A stretch of DNA of 64,000 bases from Anoxybacillus tengchongensis (lineage in GTDB: Bacteria > Bacillota > Bacilli > Bacillales > Anoxybacillaceae): positions 1-64,000 of the forward strand of contig NZ_JACHES010000001.1 in assembly GCF_014201585.1 (NCBI RefSeq), in the 5' to 3' direction. Positions within the stretch are counted from its first letter, which is position 1, and the number at the start of each line of letters is the position of its first letter. The position numbers were made by a program, and so were the translations under genes. Below are positions 44,151 to 56,491 of the stretch, piece by piece. The notes beneath the pieces are model-generated. The model saw only the letters and a program-made list of their open reading frames with translations, was not told the origin of the DNA and made no database searches.

Positions 44151-45254
44151 ATGATCGATTTACGACCGTATAGTGTACGAACGGATTTAGCGATTGAAGC
44201 GCATGAAATAGCGATTGAAGAACGATTGCAAAGCAAGCAGGAAACTTCGCTTGAAGGGGTATTGATTCACGATTGGGAAGAAGATGGTGTTCATTTTTCA
44301 TTTGTAGAAGTGACGGAAGAAGGCGCAAAAACGTTGGGCAAAAAACAAGGAAAGTATTTAACAATTGAAGCGCAAGGCATTCGAACGCAAGATACTGACT
44401 TACAACAAAAAGTAGAAAAACTATTTGCGAAACATTTTCATGCTTTTTTACAGCAGCTTGGTATTCCTCAAGAAGCCAGTTGTCTCGTCGTTGGGTTAGG
44501 GAATGCGGAAGTCACCCCTGATGCGCTCGGTCCACTAGCTGTGTCTAACTTATTGGTGACGCGTCATTTATTTCAGTTACAGCCTGAAAGTGTTCAAGAC
44601 GGATTTCGCTCGGTGAGCGCCCTTGCCCCAGGAGTGATGGGAATGACCGGAATCGAAACGAGCGATGTTATTGCAGGTATCGTAGAAAAAATTAAACCGG
44701 ATTTTATCGTTGCTATTGATGCATTAGCTGCCCGTTCAATTGAACGAGTAAACGCCACGATTCAAATTTCAGATACAGGTATTCACCCAGGATCAGGAGT
44801 AGGAAATAAACGAAAAGAGCTAAGTAAACAAACGTTAGGTATTCCTGTTATTGCTATCGGTGTACCAACTGTTGTTGATGCCGTATCGATTGCAAGCGAT
44901 ACGATTGATTTGTTATTAAAACATCTCGGTCGCGAGATGAAAGAAGGCAATCGCGCAGCGCGCGCGTTGGCCCCAGCTAATCTTGTATTCGGGAAGAAAA
45001 AAAAGTTAACGGAAGGAGATTTGCCAAATGAGTCCGATCGTTCTGCTTTTTTAGGCATGGTCGGTATGCTAGATGAAGAAGAAAAGCGGCAATTAATTTA
45101 TGAAGTGCTTGCTCCGATCGGTCATAATTTAATGGTTACACCAAAAGAAGTGGATGTCTTTATCGAAGAAATGGCGAACATATTGGCGAGCGGGTTGAAC
45201 GCTGCTTTGCATCATCGGATTGATCAAGAAAACGTTGGGGCATATACGCATTAG
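44151..45254 (+). CDS. gpr: Germination protease GPR
   Basis: GPR degrades the small acid-soluble spore proteins when spores germinate. The 367-aa product starts [17 protein letters not shown], a short propeptide that is removed during spore formation. It has the family core ([48 protein letters not shown]). The ATG at 44151 follows GGAGGGGAT; the ORF upstream of it is not supported. Confidence 0.95.
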   Translation: MIDLRPYSVRTDLAIEAHEIAIEERLQSKQETSLEGVLIHDWEEDGVHFSFVEVTEEGAKTLGKKQGKYLTIEAQGIRTQDTDLQQKVEKLFAKHFHAFLQQLGIPQEASCLVVGLGNAEVTPDALGPLAVSNLLVTRHLFQLQPESVQDGFRSVSALAPGVMGMTGIETSDVIAGIVEKIKPDFIVAIDALAARSIERVNATIQISDTGIHPGSGVGNKRKELSKQTLGIPVIAIGVPTVVDAVSIASDTIDLLLKHLGREMKEGNRAARALAPANLVFGKKKKLTEGDLPNESDRSAFLGMVGMLDEEEKRQLIYEVLAPIGHNLMVTPKEVDVFIEEMANILASGLNAALHHRIDQENVGAYTH

Positions 45255-45267
45255 TTTTTCGTTCTAT

Positions 45268-45312
45268 CTTTCAAAGCGTTGTCATATTGATAGAGTAGAC
45301 AAGCTTTGAAAG
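45268..45312 (+). promoter_or_regulatory. 10-bp inverted repeat between gpr and spoIIP covering the spoIIP ribosome site
   Basis: CTTTCAAAGC (45268-45277) is repeated inverted as GCTTTGAAAG (45303-45312). The right arm overlaps the AAAGGGTGA ribosome site of spoIIP. No T-run follows, so a plain terminator is unlikely. Confidence 0.55.
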
Positions 45313-45321
45313 GGTGAAGTG

Positions 45322-46488
45322 ATGAAAATGATGGTGACCGTTCACGGGGCAAGTATAAAAAAGTGGCTTGTATTTATTTTGTTTACATTTATGGGGACGT
45401 TGACAGTTGTCGCTACGATGACAGCGACATCGACATATCGCCTTTCTTCTTCTTCTGTTCATGAAGTGACAAATCGGTTTTCAACGGAATCGCTTGTACA
45501 CTTGCTCTCTTTTGAAAATGTGTACTTTCGTCACATGTTGCCGAAAGATAAACAACAATGGCCGTATTCTCAATATTTTTTTCAAATGACGACAAGTGTC
45601 AACTTGAATGATCCTCGCAGTTTGCTTGGACGGGAACTTCCGGGTTTTTCGTTGTATGATAGTGAAATTATTTTAGCTGGAGAAGGAACGGACTTTACAA
45701 ACATCCCATACGAATCGCCCCCTCCTTTAGAAGTGCTGCTTGCTGAGCGCGAAGCTGCCCAAGAACAGCTTCAAGAGGAAGAAACGCCACCTGCTCCTGC
45801 GCCGTCACAAACGACAGGAGGAAAAAAAGTAGTCTACATTTATCATACACATACACAAGAATCGTATTTGCCAGCGTTAAAAGGAGTTACGAATCCAAAC
45901 TTTGCCCATCATCCGACTGTGAATGTGACGAAAGTTGGCAAAAAATTAGGAGAAGAGTTAGAAAAGCGTGGCATTGGTGCGGTTGTAGACACGACCGACT
46001 TTATAAGCAAATTATTAAAAAGCAATATGGAATATTATCAAGCGTATGATATGTCGCGTAAAACGGTCGTTGAAGCGATGGCGAACAATCGTGACGTGCA
46101 ATATTTAATTGATATTCACCGTGATTCTCGTCGCCGTAATGATACGACAGTGACGATTAATGGAGTTGATTATGCACGAGTGTCGTTCATTATCGGCGGG
46201 GAAAACGCGAAATATGAGAAAAATTTACAGCTCGTAACGAAATTGCATGAGTTGCTTGAAAAAAAATATCCAGGGTTAAGCCGTGGAACGTTCGAGAAAA
46301 AAGGGGTCGGCACAAATGGAAAGTTTAATCAAGATTTATCAGAAAACGCCATTTTAATTGAATTTGGTGGTGTGGATAACACGTTTCAAGAATTGTATCG
46401 AACGGTGTCAGCTGTTGCTGACGTGTTTAGTGAATATTATTGGCAAGCGGAAAAAGTGAATGCGACACAACCAGCAGAAAAAAAGTAG
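45322..46488 (+). CDS. spoIIP: Stage II sporulation protein P
   Basis: SpoIIP is an amidase and endopeptidase that, with SpoIID and SpoIIM, thins septal peptidoglycan during engulfment. The roughly 388-aa product has an N-terminal anchor (about 14-35) and a zinc amidase domain with YIYHTHTQESY, LIDIHRDSRRR and the late Glu in ILIEFGGV. GTG 45319 directly before the ATG is an alternative start. Confidence 0.95.
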   Translation: MKMMVTVHGASIKKWLVFILFTFMGTLTVVATMTATSTYRLSSSSVHEVTNRFSTESLVHLLSFENVYFRHMLPKDKQQWPYSQYFFQMTTSVNLNDPRSLLGRELPGFSLYDSEIILAGEGTDFTNIPYESPPPLEVLLAEREAAQEQLQEEETPPAPAPSQTTGGKKVVYIYHTHTQESYLPALKGVTNPNFAHHPTVNVTKVGKKLGEELEKRGIGAVVDTTDFISKLLKSNMEYYQAYDMSRKTVVEAMANNRDVQYLIDIHRDSRRRNDTTVTINGVDYARVSFIIGGENAKYEKNLQLVTKLHELLEKKYPGLSRGTFEKKGVGTNGKFNQDLSENAILIEFGGVDNTFQELYRTVSAVADVFSEYYWQAEKVNATQPAEKK

Positions 46489-46497
46489 GTGAGTAAG

Positions 46498-46803
46498 ATG
46501 GTGAAATTTACAATTCAAAGTTTACTCATCGCCGTCATTTTTTTAGTCGGGGTATTGCTCGGCATGCAACAAGCAAACGAAGGAATGCGAAAGATGAAAG
46601 GGTATAACGATCCATCGCTTGAGCGGGTTGTACACGTATCAAAAGATGAAACGATCGTCCTTGGACAATCCATCGAAGAGAAAAAAGAAAAACTGCAACA
46701 AATTGAGGCGTTTAACATGTTTTCAAAGGCAGGTCAAAAGCTAGCCACGCTCGTTCATTCGCTCGTTGAACATATGCTTTCATTTATGCAAAAGGCAGGA
46801 TAA
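46498..46803 (+). CDS. yqxA: YqxA, DUF3679 membrane-anchored protein
   Basis: This 101-aa protein of unknown function has one N-terminal helix (FTIQSLLIAVIFLVGVLLG) and a soluble tail. It lies between spoIIP and lepA, as in B. subtilis. The ATG at 46498 has AGGTGA 5 nt before it, overlapping the spoIIP stop. A small hairpin with a T-run follows at 46795-46825. Confidence 0.85.
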   Translation: MVKFTIQSLLIAVIFLVGVLLGMQQANEGMRKMKGYNDPSLERVVHVSKDETIVLGQSIEEKKEKLQQIEAFNMFSKAGQKLATLVHSLVEHMLSFMQKAG

Positions 46804-46827
46804 CGATCCGCCTTTTCTTTTTTTGCG

Positions 46828-46856
46828 TTGAATATTGCAAACGTTGTTGTTATAAT
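46828..46856 (+). promoter_or_regulatory. SigmaA promoter of lepA
   Basis: TTGAAT (46828-46833), a 17-nt gap and a perfect TATAAT (46851-46856), about 40 nt before the lepA start. Confidence 0.8.
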
Positions 46857-46897
46857 CAAAGCTAGCGTATTTCGGAATTTATAGGAGTGGAATATAG

Positions 46898-48724
46898 ATG
46901 AATCGTGAAGAAAGATTAAAAAGAAGGGATCGCATTCGTAACTTTTCGATTATTGCACATATCGACCACGGAAAATCTACGCTTGCAGACCGCATTCTTG
47001 AAAAGACGGGTGCGCTATCTGAGCGCGAAATGAAAGATCAAGCGCTTGACTCGATGGAGCTAGAGCGTGAGCGCGGTATTACGATTAAATTAAACGCTGT
47101 CCAGCTTCATTACAAAGCAAAAGACGGCGAAGATTACATTTTACATTTAATCGACACGCCGGGGCACGTCGATTTTACGTATGAGGTGTCACGCAGTTTA
47201 GCGGCGTGTGAAGGTGCGATTTTAGTCGTTGATGCGGCGCAAGGTATTGAAGCACAAACGCTTGCGAACGTATATTTAGCGATTGATAACAATTTAGAAA
47301 TTTTGCCCGTTATCAATAAAATTGACTTACCAAGTGCAGACCCTGAACGTGTTCGTCAAGAAATTGAAGATGTGATCGGTCTTGATGCATCCGAAGCGGT
47401 GTTGGCATCAGCGAAAGTTGGCATTGGGATCGAAGAAATTTTAGAGCAAATCGTTCAAAAAATTCCTGCTCCATCTGGCGACCCAGATGCTCCGCTAAAA
47501 GCGCTCATTTTTGACTCGTTGTACGATCCGTATCGTGGGGTTGTCGCATATATTCGCGTCGTCGAAGGAACGGTCAAAGCGGGTCAAAAAATTAAAATGA
47601 TGGCGACAGGAAAAGAATTTGAAGTTGTTGAGGTCGGCGTATTTACACCGAAAGCGAAAGTTGTAGATGAATTAACGGTCGGTGATGTTGGTTATTTAAC
47701 GGCTTCGATTAAAAACGTCAGCGATACGCGTGTCGGGGATACGATTACGCATGCGGACAATCCAGCGAGCGAACCGCTTCCAGGGTATCGCCGATTAAAT
47801 CCGATGGTGTTTTGCGGATTATATCCGATCGATACAGCGCGCTACAACGATTTGCGTGAGGCGTTAGAAAAATTACAATTAAACGATGCAGCGTTGCAGT
47901 TTGAGCCGGAAACGTCACAAGCGCTCGGTTTCGGCTTCCGCTGTGGCTTTTTAGGACTTTTGCATATGGAAATTATTCAAGAACGATTAGAGCGCGAATT
48001 TAACATTGACATTATTGCAACAGCGCCAAGCGTTGTATATAAAGTATATTTAACAGACGGAACAGAGTTAGCTGTCGATAACCCGTCAAACATGCCAGAT
48101 CCGCAAAAAATTGAACGTGTGGAAGAGCCGTACGTGCGTGCGACAATTATGGTGCCAAACGATTACGTCGGCCCTGTCATGGAATTATGTCAAAAGAAAC
48201 GTGGCATTTTCGGAGATATGCAATATTTAGACGAGCGGCGCGTCACATTGACGTATGAATTGCCACTTGCTGAAATTGTGTACGATTTCTTTGACATTTT
48301 AAAGTCGAGCACGAAAGGATACGCATCGTTTGACTATGAGTTGATCGGCTATAAGCCGTCTAAGCTCGTCAAAATGGACATTTTATTAAACGGTGAAAAA
48401 GTTGACGCTTTATCGTTTATTGTCCATCGCGATTCAGCATACGACCGTGGAAAAGTGATCGTTGAAAAATTAAAAGATTTAATTCCGCGTCAACAGTTTG
48501 AAGTGCCTGTTCAAGCAGCCATTGGTAATAAAATTATTGCCCGTTCAACGATTAAAGCATTGCGCAAAAACGTATTAGCGAAATGTTACGGTGGTGACAT
48601 TTCTCGTAAGCGCAAGTTGCTTGAAAAGCAAAAAGAAGGGAAAAAGCGCATGAAGCAAGTCGGCTCTGTTGAAGTGCCACAAGAAGCGTTTATGGCTGTA
48701 TTAAAAATGGATGATCAAAAATAA
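46898..48724 (+). CDS. lepA: Elongation factor 4 (LepA)
   Basis: LepA is a ribosome-binding GTPase that helps translation under stress and 30S assembly. The 608-aa product has [13 protein letters not shown] (G1), [11 protein letters not shown] (G2), DTPGHVDF (G3), NKIDLP (G4), EF-G-like domains, and the LepA-specific C-terminal domain ending in [18 protein letters not shown]. Confidence 0.97.
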   Translation: MNREERLKRRDRIRNFSIIAHIDHGKSTLADRILEKTGALSEREMKDQALDSMELERERGITIKLNAVQLHYKAKDGEDYILHLIDTPGHVDFTYEVSRSLAACEGAILVVDAAQGIEAQTLANVYLAIDNNLEILPVINKIDLPSADPERVRQEIEDVIGLDASEAVLASAKVGIGIEEILEQIVQKIPAPSGDPDAPLKALIFDSLYDPYRGVVAYIRVVEGTVKAGQKIKMMATGKEFEVVEVGVFTPKAKVVDELTVGDVGYLTASIKNVSDTRVGDTITHADNPASEPLPGYRRLNPMVFCGLYPIDTARYNDLREALEKLQLNDAALQFEPETSQALGFGFRCGFLGLLHMEIIQERLEREFNIDIIATAPSVVYKVYLTDGTELAVDNPSNMPDPQKIERVEEPYVRATIMVPNDYVGPVMELCQKKRGIFGDMQYLDERRVTLTYELPLAEIVYDFFDILKSSTKGYASFDYELIGYKPSKLVKMDILLNGEKVDALSFIVHRDSAYDRGKVIVEKLKDLIPRQQFEVPVQAAIGNKIIARSTIKALRKNVLAKCYGGDISRKRKLLEKQKEGKKRMKQVGSVEVPQEAFMAVLKMDDQK

Positions 48725-48754
48725 ACCGCAGAACGATTCTGCGGTTTTTTATAT
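48723..48754 (+). terminator. Terminator after lepA
   Basis: AAACCGCAGAA and TTCTGCGGTTT form a stem around CGA, followed by TTTTATAT. Confidence 0.85.
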
Positions 48755-48771
48755 AGAAAAGGGTGAAACAA

Positions 48772-49914
48772 GTGATTCAAGCAGCATATATTCATATCCC
48801 GTTTTGTACGCACATTTGTCATTATTGTGATTTCAATAAAGTATTTTTACATCAACAACCGGTTGATGCTTATATTGATGCGTTAATCATCGAAATGGAG
48901 CGGACGTTTGAACGCTTTCCAACGCCACGATTACAAACGGTATTTATCGGTGGAGGAACGCCGACGTCGCTTAACGCCAAACAACTCGAGCGATTATTGC
49001 GCGCGATTCATCGTATAGTTCCACTTGCTTCAAATGTCGAGTTTACCGTTGAAGCGAACCCAGATGGCGTAAGTGACGAACAGTTGCATGTGCTCAAGCA
49101 ATGGGGCGTGAATCGCCTTAGCTTTGGGGTGCAGACGTTTGACGATGAGCTGTTAACACGCATTGGACGTACGCATACGAAAGAAACAGCGATCGAAACA
49201 ATCGAACGAGCGCACGAGCTCGGTTTTTATAATATAAATATCGATTTAATGTACGGATTGCCAACACAAACGATCGCTCAACTAAAAGAGACGTTGCACA
49301 TGACGTTTTCATTGCCGATTCAGCACGTTTCTGCTTACTCGTTAATTATTGAACCGAAAACGGTATTTTACAACTTAATGAAAAAAAGTACGTTGTCGTT
49401 ACCGAGTCAAGAAGAAGAAGCATATATGTACGAAATTATTATGGAACAAATGGAACAACGTGGGTATAAACAGTACGAACTAAGCAATTATGCACGAAAC
49501 GGGTTTTATAGCCGTCATAATATGACATATTGGAATAATGAGTATTACTACGGATTTGGTGCAGGAGCGCACAGTTATATGAACGGCGTAAGATATGTAA
49601 ACGCGGGACCGATTAAAAAATATATCCAACTCATTCAACAAGGCCAACTCCCTTATGTAGATACACATGTTGTGTCAAAAGAGGAGGAAATGGAAGAGCA
49701 TATGTTTCTCGGTTTGCGAAAAATCGAGGGAATAAATAAAGATGAATTTTTTCAACGTTATGGAAAAACGGTACATGCTGTCTTTAATGAAGCGATTGCG
49801 TTGCAAAAACAAAACGGATTACTCGAAGAAACAGATGAAGCTATTTTTCTTACACATCGCGGCAAATTGCTAGGAAATGAAGTATTTCAGTCGTTTCTTG
49901 GCGTTTCATCTTGA
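48772..49914 (+). CDS. hemW: HemW, radical SAM haem chaperone
   Basis: HemW is a radical SAM protein, like oxygen-independent HemN but without the extra cysteine that HemN uses, and is thought to insert haem into respiratory enzymes. The 380-aa product has the CxxxCxxC cluster motif C12-C16-C19 (PFCTHICHYCDF), IGGGTPTSL, and AYSLIIEPKT. The GTG at 48772 has AAGGGTGA 6 nt before it; GTG 48763 overlaps that site. Confidence 0.92.
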   Translation: MIQAAYIHIPFCTHICHYCDFNKVFLHQQPVDAYIDALIIEMERTFERFPTPRLQTVFIGGGTPTSLNAKQLERLLRAIHRIVPLASNVEFTVEANPDGVSDEQLHVLKQWGVNRLSFGVQTFDDELLTRIGRTHTKETAIETIERAHELGFYNINIDLMYGLPTQTIAQLKETLHMTFSLPIQHVSAYSLIIEPKTVFYNLMKKSTLSLPSQEEEAYMYEIIMEQMEQRGYKQYELSNYARNGFYSRHNMTYWNNEYYYGFGAGAHSYMNGVRYVNAGPIKKYIQLIQQGQLPYVDTHVVSKEEEMEEHMFLGLRKIEGINKDEFFQRYGKTVHAVFNEAIALQKQNGLLEETDEAIFLTHRGKLLGNEVFQSFLGVSS

Positions 49915-49939
49915 CATGAAAAGTGCAATTTGATACCTT
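49911..49939 (+). promoter_or_regulatory. Probable promoter of the hrcA operon
   Basis: TTGACA (49911-49916) overlaps the hemW stop. The -10 is weak (TACCTT after 17 nt, or TGATAC after 14 nt), but the CIRCE element just after it supports a promoter here. Confidence 0.5.
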
Positions 49940-49949
49940 AATAGTAGAT

Positions 49950-49976
49950 TTAGCACTCGCTTTATTAGAGTGCTAA
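49950..49976. promoter_or_regulatory. CIRCE operator
   Basis: TTAGCACTC, 9 nt, GAGTGCTAA: the exact CIRCE element bound by HrcA. It lies directly before hrcA, so the operon is autoregulated and derepressed by heat. Confidence 0.98.
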
Positions 49977-49991
49977 CAGAGGTGATAAGCG

Positions 49992-51026
49992 TTGCTAACA
50001 GATCGCCAATTGTTAATTTTAAAAATTATTGTCGATGATTTTATTCGTTCAGGGCAACCGGTTGGTTCGCGGACGTTGTCGAAAAAAGAACAAATTACGT
50101 TCAGTTCGGCGACCATTCGTAACGAGATGGCGGATTTAGAAGAACTTGGTTTTATTGAAAAAACACATATTTCCTCTGGTCGCGTTCCGTCTCAAAAAGG
50201 ATATCGGTATTACGTTGATCATTTGTTGCCACCTTTTCGATTAACACAAAAAGATGTCCAAACGATTCGATCGATTTTTAATGAACAAATATACGAATTA
50301 GAGAAGCTCATTCAAAAATCGGCGCAAATTTTATCCGATTTAACAAACTATACAACGGTTGTGCTCGGTCCTTCAGTGAAAGAGCATAAATTAAAAACGA
50401 TTCAAATCATCCCGCTGAATGCAGAAACAGCTGTTGCGATCATTGTGACGGATACAGGATATGTGGAAAAGCATGTCGTTACACTTCCACCGTCTATTCC
50501 GACATCTGATGTTGAAAAAATGGTAAACATTTTAAACGATCGGTTGACGGGTGTGCCTTTAGAAGATTTGACAGATAAAATTCAAACGGAAGTTGCGCAT
50601 GTTTTGCGTGAACATATCCAAAGCTACGACCACATGTTGCGGATGATTTCTACTCCGTTAGATTTAAACGCGCCTGCACAAATGTTTTTAAGTGGAAAAA
50701 TGAACATGCTTCGTCAACCGGAATTTAACGACATCGATAAACTTCGTGCTTTATTTAATGTCATTGAACAAGAAAAAGAGTTTTATCGTTTGTTAAGAAA
50801 ACATAAGCAACAAGGCGTCCAAGTGAAAATTGGCACTGAAAACGACGTGGAAGGAATGGAAAACTGCAGTTTAATTACAGCGACATATTCTGTCGGTGGA
50901 GAGAAACTAGGCACAATTGCCGTCCTTGGTCCAACTCGTATGGAATATTCGCGCGTCATTTCGTTGTTGAATCTTGTTGCGACTGACTTATCGAACGTAT
51001 TAACGATGTGGTATCAAAAAGATTAG
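49992..51026 (+). CDS. hrcA: Heat-inducible transcription repressor HrcA
   Basis: HrcA represses the dnaK and groE operons through CIRCE and needs GroEL for activity. The 344-aa product has the N-terminal winged helix ([39 protein letters not shown]). It starts at TTG with AGAGGTGAT before it, and the first residues align with the B. subtilis protein from that point. Confidence 0.96.
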   Translation: MLTDRQLLILKIIVDDFIRSGQPVGSRTLSKKEQITFSSATIRNEMADLEELGFIEKTHISSGRVPSQKGYRYYVDHLLPPFRLTQKDVQTIRSIFNEQIYELEKLIQKSAQILSDLTNYTTVVLGPSVKEHKLKTIQIIPLNAETAVAIIVTDTGYVEKHVVTLPPSIPTSDVEKMVNILNDRLTGVPLEDLTDKIQTEVAHVLREHIQSYDHMLRMISTPLDLNAPAQMFLSGKMNMLRQPEFNDIDKLRALFNVIEQEKEFYRLLRKHKQQGVQVKIGTENDVEGMENCSLITATYSVGGEKLGTIAVLGPTRMEYSRVISLLNLVATDLSNVLTMWYQKD

Positions 51027-51092
51027 CGATGTCAATATTATGGATGGGGAATTTCCCCATCCGCTTTTCAAGTGTTTGAGGGAGGTGAGAAG

Positions 51093-53502
<2,410 letters not shown>

Positions 53503-53508
53503 ACAAAC

Positions 53509-53549
53509 AAAAAGTCAAAGTCAGGCCTGCCTTGGCTTTGACTTTTTTG
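53509..53549 (+). terminator. Partial terminator between dnaK and dnaJ
   Basis: AAAAGTCAAAG and CTTTGACTTTT form a stem, followed by TTTTT. A promoter lies beyond it, so dnaJ may be read both from the operon and alone. Confidence 0.75.
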
Positions 53550-53569
53550 CTATGGAAATATCAAATATA

Positions 53570-53599
53570 TTGCGTAATAAGATGAGACAATGATAAAAT
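53570..53599 (+). promoter_or_regulatory. Possible sigmaA promoter of dnaJ
   Basis: TTGCGT (53570-53575), an 18-nt gap and TAAAAT (53594-53599). No CIRCE is present, so heat control would come only through read-through from hrcA. Confidence 0.5.
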
Positions 53600-53633
53600 T
53601 ACGTTCATGTGAACGAGTCGGGAGTGGGTGATC

Positions 53634-54755
53634 ATGAGTAAACGAGACTATTATGAAGTGCTCGGTGTAAGTAAAAACGCAACAAAGGAAGAAATTAAAA
53701 AAGCATATCGGAAGTTATCAAAACAGTATCATCCAGATATTAATAAAGCACCCGATGCAGCAGAAAAGTTTAAAGAAATTAAAGAAGCATACGAAGTGTT
53801 AAGTGACGATCAAAAGCGTGCTCACTACGATCAGTTTGGTCATACAGATCCGAACCAGCAGTTTGGTGGATTTGGCGGTGCTGATTTTGATTTTGGTGGG
53901 TTTGGTGGCTTCGAAGATATTTTCAGTAGCTTTTTTGGCGGTGGGCGCCGACGTGATCCGAACGCCCCACGTGCAGGGGCAGACTTGCAATATACGATGC
54001 GCTTGACGTTTGAAGAAGCGGTATTCGGAAAAGAAACAAATATTGAAATTCCACGTGAAGAAACGTGCGATACATGCCAAGGTTCTGGTGCGAAGCCGGG
54101 AACGAAAAAAGAAACGTGCGCACATTGTCACGGTACAGGGCAATTAACGATTGAACAAGCAACGCCATTTGGGCGCATCGTCAATCGACGTGTTTGTCAT
54201 CATTGCGGCGGAACAGGGCAATGGATTAAAGAAAAATGTACAACATGTCATGGAACAGGTCGTGTGAAAAAACGGAAAAAAATTCATGTGAAAATTCCTG
54301 CTGGTGTCGACGATGGCCAGCAATTGCGTTTAGCAGGTCAAGGTGAACCAGGAATAAACGGAGGACCACCTGGGGACTTATATATCGTTTTCCACGTTGA
54401 ACCGCATGAATTTTTCGAACGCGATGGCGATGACATTTATTGTGAAATGCCAATTACATTTACGCAAGCGGCGCTCGGTGCAGATATCGAAGTGCCGACG
54501 TTGTATGGAAAAGTAAAGTTGAAAATTCCAGCTGGTACGCAAACAGGTACAAAATTCCGTTTAAAAGGAAAAGGAGTGCCGAATGTGCATGGGTACGGAA
54601 AAGGAGATCAACATATTCGCGTGCGTGTCGTCACGCCAACGAAATTAACGGAACGTCAAAAACAATTATTGCGTGAATTTGAACAACTCAGTCAAGGGAA
54701 TGGCCAAGAAGACAGCTTTTTTGCAAAAGTGAAGCGGGCATTTAAAGGGGAGTAA
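53634..54755 (+). CDS. dnaJ: Chaperone DnaJ (Hsp40)
   Basis: DnaJ delivers substrates to DnaK and starts its ATPase. The 373-aa product has the J domain with HPD (YHPDINK), a Gly/Phe-rich region (about 75-110), four CxxCxGxG zinc repeats ([32 protein letters not shown]) and the C-terminal substrate domains. The ATG at 53634 has GGAGTGGGTG before it. Confidence 0.97.
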   Translation: MSKRDYYEVLGVSKNATKEEIKKAYRKLSKQYHPDINKAPDAAEKFKEIKEAYEVLSDDQKRAHYDQFGHTDPNQQFGGFGGADFDFGGFGGFEDIFSSFFGGGRRRDPNAPRAGADLQYTMRLTFEEAVFGKETNIEIPREETCDTCQGSGAKPGTKKETCAHCHGTGQLTIEQATPFGRIVNRRVCHHCGGTGQWIKEKCTTCHGTGRVKKRKKIHVKIPAGVDDGQQLRLAGQGEPGINGGPPGDLYIVFHVEPHEFFERDGDDIYCEMPITFTQAALGADIEVPTLYGKVKLKIPAGTQTGTKFRLKGKGVPNVHGYGKGDQHIRVRVVTPTKLTERQKQLLREFEQLSQGNGQEDSFFAKVKRAFKGE

Positions 54756-54778
54756 CGTGAAGGAGGAGTTGGTAGATC

Positions 54779-55717
54779 ATGAAATGGTCAGAAATAAGCA
54801 TTCATACAACACACGAAGCGGTTGAGGCGATTTCGAATATTTTACATGAAGCAGGTGCAGGTGGCGTTGTCATTGAAGATCCATTTGAACTAACGAAAGA
54901 GCGTGAAACGACTTACGGGGAAATCTACCAACTCAATCCTGACGATTACCCCGAAGAAGGCGTCATTATTAAAGCATATTTACCAGTGAATAGTTTTTTA
55001 GGTGAAACTGTCGAAGAAATTAAACAAGCAATTAACAACTTAATGTTATATAACATTGATATCGGGCGAAATAAAATTACGATCAGTGAAGTGAATGAAG
55101 AAGAATGGGCGACGGCATGGAAAAAATATTACAATCCGGTGAAAATTTCTGAACGCTTCACGATCGTTCCGACATGGGAAACGTATGAACCGGTTTCAAG
55201 CGATGAATTAATTATTGAGCTAGATCCGGGCATGGCGTTTGGCACAGGGACGCATCCAACAACAGTCATGTGTATTCAAGCGCTTGAAAAAACGGTTAAA
55301 GAAGGAGATACAGTCGTTGATGTCGGTACGGGATCAGGCATTTTAAGCATTGCTGCTGCGATGCTAGGTGCCAAACGTGTCCATGCGCTCGATTTAGATC
55401 CGGTTGCGGTAGAAAGTGCCAAATTAAACGTGAAGTTAAATAAAGTACATGATGTCGTCACCGTTTCGCAAAACAATTTACTTGATCGAATCGATGAACA
55501 AGCAGATGTCATCGTCGCCAACATTTTAGCTGAAATTATCCTTCGTTTTGTCGATGATGCGTATCGTTTGTTGCGCTCAGGTGGCGTATTTATTACATCA
55601 GGTATTATTCAAACGAAAAAACAAGAAGTGAAGGAAGGGCTTCTTCGCGCTGGTTTTACAATTGAAGAAACGTTAACGATGGAAGACTGGGTTGCGTTTA
55701 TTGCAAAAAAACAATAA
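54779..55717 (+). CDS. prmA: Ribosomal protein L11 methyltransferase
   Basis: PrmA trimethylates several amino groups of ribosomal protein L11. The 312-aa product has an N-terminal substrate domain, the family segment [14 protein letters not shown], and the SAM loop [14 protein letters not shown]. The ATG has AAGGAGGAG before it. Confidence 0.95.
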   Translation: MKWSEISIHTTHEAVEAISNILHEAGAGGVVIEDPFELTKERETTYGEIYQLNPDDYPEEGVIIKAYLPVNSFLGETVEEIKQAINNLMLYNIDIGRNKITISEVNEEEWATAWKKYYNPVKISERFTIVPTWETYEPVSSDELIIELDPGMAFGTGTHPTTVMCIQALEKTVKEGDTVVDVGTGSGILSIAAAMLGAKRVHALDLDPVAVESAKLNVKLNKVHDVVTVSQNNLLDRIDEQADVIVANILAEIILRFVDDAYRLLRSGGVFITSGIIQTKKQEVKEGLLRAGFTIEETLTMEDWVAFIAKKQ

Positions 55718-55728
55718 AAAGGGTGTTC

Positions 55729-56481
55729 GTGTTGCAACGATATTTTGTACGTAACGAGCAAATCGTTGGCGATCACGTTATGATTTATGGCGATGACGTC
55801 CATCATATCGGACGGGTGATGCGCATGAATGAAGGTGATCGCCTTCTTTGTTGTAATGAACGTAGTGAAACGATGCTTTGTGAGATCGAACAAATTTCCA
55901 ATGATTTTGTGCGATGCCGTATTATACAATGGATAGAGGCAAACGTTGAACTTCCTGTACACGTATATGTCGCAAGTGGATTGTTAAAAGGAGATAAATA
56001 CGAACTCGTCTTACAGAAAGGGACAGAGCTCGGGGCGAAAGGATTTCTTCCACTCATAACTTCTCGTTCGATCGTGAAATGGGACGAGAAAAAGGGCGAT
56101 AAAAAAGTGGAGCGTTGGCAAAAAATTGTGAAAGAAGCAGCGGAACAATCGCATAGAGCCTATATGCCATCTGTTTATGCTCCGATGACAGTTCATGAAC
56201 TCATCTCATGGGCGCACGATGTCGATTATAAATGTATTGCATATGAAGAAGAGGCGAAAGAAGGAAACCATCGTTCGTTTGCTCGTCTTCTTCAGACGAT
56301 GAACGACGGGAACTCTCTCCTCATCGTTTTTGGACCAGAGGGCGGACTATCCGAGCAAGAAGTTGCGCTATTAAAAGACCATGGGTTTGTCGCGTGTAGT
56401 CTTGGACCGCGTATTTTACGGGCAGAGACGGCGCCGTTATACGCATTATCAGCAGTATCTTATGAATGGGAACTTAAGTGA
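55729..56481 (+). CDS. rsmE: 16S rRNA (uracil1498-N3)-methyltransferase
   Basis: RsmE methylates U1498 of 16S rRNA. The 250-aa product has an N-terminal PUA-like domain (YFVRNEQIVGDHV) and a SPOUT knot with FGPEGGLSEQE and SLGPRILRAETA. The GTG at 55729 has AAAGGG before it; GTG 55723 lies in that site. Confidence 0.94.
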   Translation: MLQRYFVRNEQIVGDHVMIYGDDVHHIGRVMRMNEGDRLLCCNERSETMLCEIEQISNDFVRCRIIQWIEANVELPVHVYVASGLLKGDKYELVLQKGTELGAKGFLPLITSRSIVKWDEKKGDKKVERWQKIVKEAAEQSHRAYMPSVYAPMTVHELISWAHDVDYKCIAYEEEAKEGNHRSFARLLQTMNDGNSLLIVFGPEGGLSEQEVALLKDHGFVACSLGPRILRAETAPLYALSAVSYEWELK

Positions 56482-56491
56482 GGTGATATAC

